From the NCBI GenBank assembly GCA_963717125.1, contig CAVQVG010000008.1:62001-126000 (forward strand): a stretch of DNA of 64,000 nt, in the 5' to 3' direction. A model generated the notes under the pieces. The model saw only the letters and a list, made by a program, of their open reading frames with translations. It did not search any database and was not told where the DNA came from. Both the position numbers and the translations under genes were made by a program. Below are positions 60,663 to 64,000 of this stretch, piece by piece. Each line of letters starts with the position of its first letter. The stretch's first letter is position 1. Source of the stretch: RYN-230 sp963717125. GTDB lineage: Bacteria > Actinomycetota > Actinomycetes > Streptosporangiales > Streptosporangiaceae.

Positions 60663-62381
60663 GTGGAATCTCCTGAGCCGCATTTGCTCCTGCCGCATCT
60701 GCGGCTAGACGACCTGCTCTCCGAGCTGCAAAGCCGCGTTCAGGCGGTGCTGGACACGCGCGACCGGGTCGGCGCTCTCCTCGAGGCCGTCGTCGCCGTA
60801 GGCAGCAACCTGCGACTGGAGGCGGTACTCCGCCGGATCGTCGAGGCGGCGGTGACGTTGGTCGACGCCCGGTACGGCGCGCTCGGCGTGATCGACCAGG
60901 ATGGCCGGCTGGCCGACTTCATCCCGGTCGGCCTGGACGAGTCCGCTATTGCCCGGATCGATCACTGGCCGGATGGCTGTGGGCTGCTCGGCCTGCTGAT
61001 CACCGACCCCCGCCCACTGCGGCTGTCCGACATCGCCAGCCACCCACAATCGTCCGGATTCCCCGACGGGCATCCCCCGATGAAGTCGTTCCTGGGCGTG
61101 CCGGTCCGGATCCGCGATGAGGTCTACGGCAACCTGTACCTGACCGAGAAGCGAGACGGCTCGGCATTCGACCAGGAAGACGAGACTCTGGTGACCGCGC
61201 TGTCCGCGGCGGCCGGCGTGGCCATCGAGAACGCCCGGCTGTACGACGAAGCACACCGGCAGCAGCAATGGCTGGCGGCTAGCTCCGAGGTGACTCGCCG
61301 GCTGCTGGCCGGGGCCGCGGTGGACGAGGTGCTCACCTTCGTGACGCAGCAGACCCTGCAGATGACCGCGGCTGACCTGGTCGTCCTGGCGCTGCCCGAG
61401 GCCGGCCGCCGGTACCTGATGATCAGCCACGCAGCCGGCCAGAGCGCGCAGTCAGCGCTGGGCCTGCGACTGCCAGCCGAGGAGTCCATCTCGGGACAGG
61501 TGCTGGCTACGGGCCAGCCCGTCACGGTGGAGGACTTCCGCCACGACCCGCGGGCATCGGAGGCGGCCAGGGAGACCCTGGAGCTGGGACCGGCGATCCT
61601 GCTGCCGCTGGGCGACGCGGGCAACGTCCGCGGCGTGCTGACGGTCGGCCGCGCGGCCGGCTCGATGCCGCTGCCGCGGGCGGCCACGCAGCTGGCCATG
61701 ACGTTCGCAGCGCAGGCCGGTATCGCGCTGGAACTCGCCGAGCGCCGCGAGGATGCGGAACGGCTGTCCATTTTCGAGGACCGCGACCGCATCGGCCGGG
61801 ATCTGCATGACCAGGTGATCCAGCGGCTGTATGCGAGCGGGATGAAACTCCAGGGCACCATCCCGCTGATCACCCGGCCGCTGGTCGCGGAGCGCGTGAA
61901 CAGCGTAGTGGACGACCTGGACAAGACCATCACCGACATCCGGGCGGCGATCTTCAGCTTGCAGGCCCGCGGGACCGACGTGACCGGCCTGCGCAGGAAG
62001 GTCGCAGATGTGGTCGGTGAGATGACCGAGGCGCACGGCATGAGTTCCTCAGTTCAGCTGGATGACCGGCTGGATCAGGAGGTTCCCGGGGAGATCGGCG
62101 AGCACCTGCTGTACGCGCTGCGCGAGGCGCTGTCGAACGCCGCCCGGCACGGCCAGGCCACTCACGTGGACGTGACCATCCTGGTAGACGGCACGCTGAA
62201 CCTGCTCGTCCACGACAACGGCACCGGCATCAAGGACGCCACCCGCCGGAGCGGGCTGGCCAACCTGGCTCAGCGGGCCGAGCCCTATGGCGGCACGCTC
62301 ACTATCGGCGGGGCCAGCAATGGCGGGACGGAGTTGCGCTGGGAGGTCCCGCTGCCCAACCCCACCTCGGCGACTGCCTGA
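60663..62381 (+). CDS. devS: DosS/DevS-like GAF-GAF sensor histidine kinase
   Basis: 572 residues from a GTG with GGAGGGAGGG upstream. Two GAF domains (about 50-195 and 215-360) are followed by a HisKA_3 helix (DRDRIGRDLHDQVIQRLYAS, His382) and a HATPase domain (YALREALSNAARHGQA; GSGLANL-like RSGLANLAQRA). The first GAF keeps GHPPM with His137 and NLYLTEK with Tyr159, which align with the heme ligand and distal Tyr of mycobacterial DosS as I recall that sequence. It probably senses O2, NO or CO and phosphorylates the response regulator encoded next to it. Confidence 0.88.
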   Translation: MESPEPHLLLPHLRLDDLLSELQSRVQAVLDTRDRVGALLEAVVAVGSNLRLEAVLRRIVEAAVTLVDARYGALGVIDQDGRLADFIPVGLDESAIARIDHWPDGCGLLGLLITDPRPLRLSDIASHPQSSGFPDGHPPMKSFLGVPVRIRDEVYGNLYLTEKRDGSAFDQEDETLVTALSAAAGVAIENARLYDEAHRQQQWLAASSEVTRRLLAGAAVDEVLTFVTQQTLQMTAADLVVLALPEAGRRYLMISHAAGQSAQSALGLRLPAEESISGQVLATGQPVTVEDFRHDPRASEAARETLELGPAILLPLGDAGNVRGVLTVGRAAGSMPLPRAATQLAMTFAAQAGIALELAERREDAERLSIFEDRDRIGRDLHDQVIQRLYASGMKLQGTIPLITRPLVAERVNSVVDDLDKTITDIRAAIFSLQARGTDVTGLRRKVADVVGEMTEAHGMSSSVQLDDRLDQEVPGEIGEHLLYALREALSNAARHGQATHVDVTILVDGTLNLLVHDNGTGIKDATRRSGLANLAQRAEPYGGTLTIGGASNGGTELRWEVPLPNPTSATA

Positions 62382-62394
62382 CGGTGATCTAGGG

Positions 62395-63087
62395 TCAGTG
62401 GGCTGACTGCGGCGGGCGCGGCTGGCCGTGGTCTTCGAAGACCCGGGCGGCGTAGGCGGCGGCCTGGGTCCGGCGTTCCATGCCCAGCTTGGCGAACAAC
62501 GCGGACACATAGTTCTTGACTGTTTTCTCGGCCAGGAACAGGCGCTCACCGATCTGCCGGTTGGTCAGCCCTTCGCCGATCAGCTCCAGGATCTTCCGCT
62601 CCTGGTCGGTGAGCCCGGCCAGCGGATCGGAGCGCGCCGTCTGGTCGCGCATCCGCTGCATCACCCGGCTGGCCGCGTCCGGATCCAGCATCGACTCACC
62701 CGACGCGACCGTGCGGACGGCGCCGACCAGGTCGGTGCCGCGGATCTGCTTGAGCACGTATCCCGCGGCTCCAGCCATGATCGCGTCGAACAGCGCTTCG
62801 TCATCGCTGAACGAGGTGAGCATCAGGCAGGCCACACCCGGCAACCTGGACCGGATCTCGCGGCACACGCTGACGCCGTCCCCATCGGGCAGCCGCACGT
62901 CGAGCACAGCCACGTCCGGCCGCAGCGCCGGGATTCTGGCCAGGGCCGACGCAGCGGTTCCCGCCTCACCGACGACCACGATGCCCGGATCGGTTTCCAG
63001 CAGGTCTTTCACGCCCCGCCGGACGATCTCATGATCATCGAGCAGGAACACGCCGATCTGCCGCTGGACCGGGGCTGACTCGTCCAT
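62395..63087 (-). CDS. devR: DosR/DevR-like response regulator
   Basis: 230 residues from the ATG at 63087 with GAGGAG upstream. Receiver: FLLDDHEIVRRGVKDLLETD, phospho-acceptor Asp63 (DVAVLDVRLPDGDG), Lys in YVLKQIRGTDL. LuxR HTH: LTDQERKILELIGEGLTNRQ.., LAEKTVKNYVSALFAKLGME, RRTQAAAYAARV. The NYVSALFAKLGMERRTQAA segment is the DosR type, in which extra C-terminal helices position the DNA-binding domain. It converges with the DosS-like kinase gene; a GGGACC-GT-GGTCCC palindrome lies upstream. Confidence 0.9.
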   Translation of the reverse strand: MDESAPVQRQIGVFLLDDHEIVRRGVKDLLETDPGIVVVGEAGTAASALARIPALRPDVAVLDVRLPDGDGVSVCREIRSRLPGVACLMLTSFSDDEALFDAIMAGAAGYVLKQIRGTDLVGAVRTVASGESMLDPDAASRVMQRMRDQTARSDPLAGLTDQERKILELIGEGLTNRQIGERLFLAEKTVKNYVSALFAKLGMERRTQAAAYAARVFEDHGQPRPPQSAH

Positions 63088-63155
63088 GGGGCGCTTCTCC
63101 TCGCTTCGTCTGGCCATTAGCCAGAACCTTAGGTGCGCCAGCCCCGCTTGCGCAT

Positions 63156-63169
63156 GGGACCGTGGTCCC
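63156..63169 (-). promoter_or_regulatory. DosR-like box upstream of the response-regulator gene
   Basis: GGGACCGTGGTCCC is a perfect GGGAC-N4-GTCCC palindrome, 69 bp upstream of the start of the DosR-like gene. It fits autoregulation of the regulator. Confidence 0.5.
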
Positions 63170-63383
63170 GGACCGCCGGGGCAAACGGCCATGCCGGCCG
63201 GTGGCGCGTTGATCGTCCGGGTTTCGCATCTGCCCGGCTTCGACGCGGCTGCGGCGGTACTGTCTGGGGCCAAGGGGTCGGCGTTCAATCGATTGCGGAT
63301 ACGTCTTGGGGGGCGCGCGTGACATTTAGAACGCCATATTTACGGTCCTGTGAGCTGGACAGACAACGTGACCTGAGTCGTCT

Positions 63384-64000
63384 ATGACCCAGCTCAGACG
63401 AGGCGCGCACGGGGCGGAGGACAGCCGCAGGCGCAGCCTGCTGGTTCTTGCCGTCTGCTGCCTGAGCCTGTTCATGGTCGGCCTTGACAACACGATCGTG
63501 AACGTCGCGCTGCCAGCGATCGCCAGGGGGCTGACCGCCTCCGTTTCGGGGCTGCAGTGGATCGTCAACGGTTACACGATGGTCCTGGCCAGTTTGGTGA
63601 TGTCCGCGGGTGCCACGGCGGACCGGTTCGGCCGCCGCCAGGTCTTCCGGGCGGGGCTGACGGTGTTCACGCTCAGCTCGGCGCTGTGCTCCGTGGCGCC
63701 CAGTCTTGGCTGGCTGATCGCGTTCCGGGTGCTGCAGGCGATAGGCGGGTCGATGCTGAACCCGGTCGCGGTGTCGATTATCTCCAGCGTTTTCAAGGGC
63801 CGGGCGGAGCGTGCCTGGGCGATCGGCGTCTGGATAAGCATGTTCGGCGTGAGCATGGCGCTCGGGCCGGTCTTCGGGGGAATCCTGACCGGCACGGTCG
63901 GCTGGCGCAGTATTTTCTGGGTCAACGTGCCGGTCGGGCTGGTCGCCATCGTGCTGGTCTCCAGGTTCATCCCGGCATCCCGCGCCGGAGTGCAGCGCAG
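63384..64000 (+). CDS. DHA2-family MFS transporter, N-terminal part, cut by window edge
   Basis: ATG 63384 opens a frame that runs off the end. TM1 holds LLVLAVCCLSLFMVGLDNTI with the DHA2 D-N-T-I-V-N-V-A-L-P motif, motif A appears as DRFGRRQVFR and motif C as GVSMALGPVFGGIL. About six of 14 TM segments are visible. Probably a proton-driven drug exporter, similar in type to the gene at 18862. Confidence 0.85.
   Translation, partial: MTQLRRGAHGAEDSRRRSLLVLAVCCLSLFMVGLDNTIVNVALPAIARGLTASVSGLQWIVNGYTMVLASLVMSAGATADRFGRRQVFRAGLTVFTLSSALCSVAPSLGWLIAFRVLQAIGGSMLNPVAVSIISSVFKGRAERAWAIGVWISMFGVSMALGPVFGGILTGTVGWRSIFWVNVPVGLVAIVLVSRFIPASRAGVQR

Noticed and set aside
1..64000. CRISPR arrays, tRNA/rRNA genes, prophage or transposase genes
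   Set aside because: None was recognised on reading both strands; no regularly spaced repeats, cloverleaf-like segments or DDE/tyrosine recombinase motifs were found.

Overview
This 64 kb window is uniformly very GC-rich, apart from a conspicuous lower-GC patch at about 25.85-27.3 kb. It carries actinobacterial hallmarks: two DUF574-type methyltransferases, DUF1918, a DosS/DosR-like pair, an Acg-like nitroreductase, a Sap/GAP-family protein, a CGNR zinc-finger regulator, many GTG starts and apparently leaderless promoters. It reads as a chromosome segment of a soil actinobacterium, perhaps Streptosporangiales-like; the genus cannot be decided from the sequence. No rRNA, tRNA, CRISPR array or intact insertion sequence was seen.

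Layout. 0-12 kb: the 3' end of a type II NADH dehydrogenase, an arylsulfatase with a small SHOCT protein, a large MalT/LuxR-type regulator, two membrane proteins, an arylsulfotransferase remnant, and a translationally coupled pair of M16 zinc peptidases (one catalytic, one degenerate). 12-25 kb: a DUF574 methyltransferase followed by a P450, an XRE regulator/membrane protein pair with a periodic operator, a 5'-truncated glutamate decarboxylase, a PadR regulator with its membrane partner, a DHA2 efflux pump, a universal stress protein, a frameshifted beta-propeller gene, and a dense patch of broken TetR and SDR fragments, one of them inverted. 25-31 kb: a PspA homologue, the low-GC island, a second DUF574 methyltransferase and a UvrA2-like ABC protein. 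31-42 kb: DinB, LysR, haloacid dehalogenase, a stand-alone ScoMcrA-type head domain, an NYN/OST-HTH RNA-processing protein, a MaoC hydratase, a secreted tannase/feruloyl esterase, a Fic toxin with a hybrid antitoxin, a potassium channel and a CorA transporter. 42-52 kb: a CGNR regulator and a DUF6817-VOC fusion gene fired divergently from one 23-bp palindrome, a YefM/RelE module sitting in a broken methyltransferase, a two-component system next to an ABC exporter of the FtsX type, and an aldo/keto reductase with its TetR repressor.

52.9-63.2 kb resembles the DosR (hypoxia/dormancy) regulon of mycobacteria: an Acg-like nitroreductase, a PPOX-fold flavoprotein, an alcohol dehydrogenase, a cytochrome-b-type membrane protein with an unknown membrane partner, a 33-residue small protein, a dihydroorotate-dehydrogenase-like protein, DUF1918, and a GAF-GAF histidine kinase with its NarL/DosR-type response regulator. 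GGGAC-N4-GTCCC-like boxes lie upstream of several of these genes. The window ends inside a second DHA2 transporter.

Gene decay is a general theme: at least ten truncated, frameshifted or rearranged genes are recognisable between intact ones.
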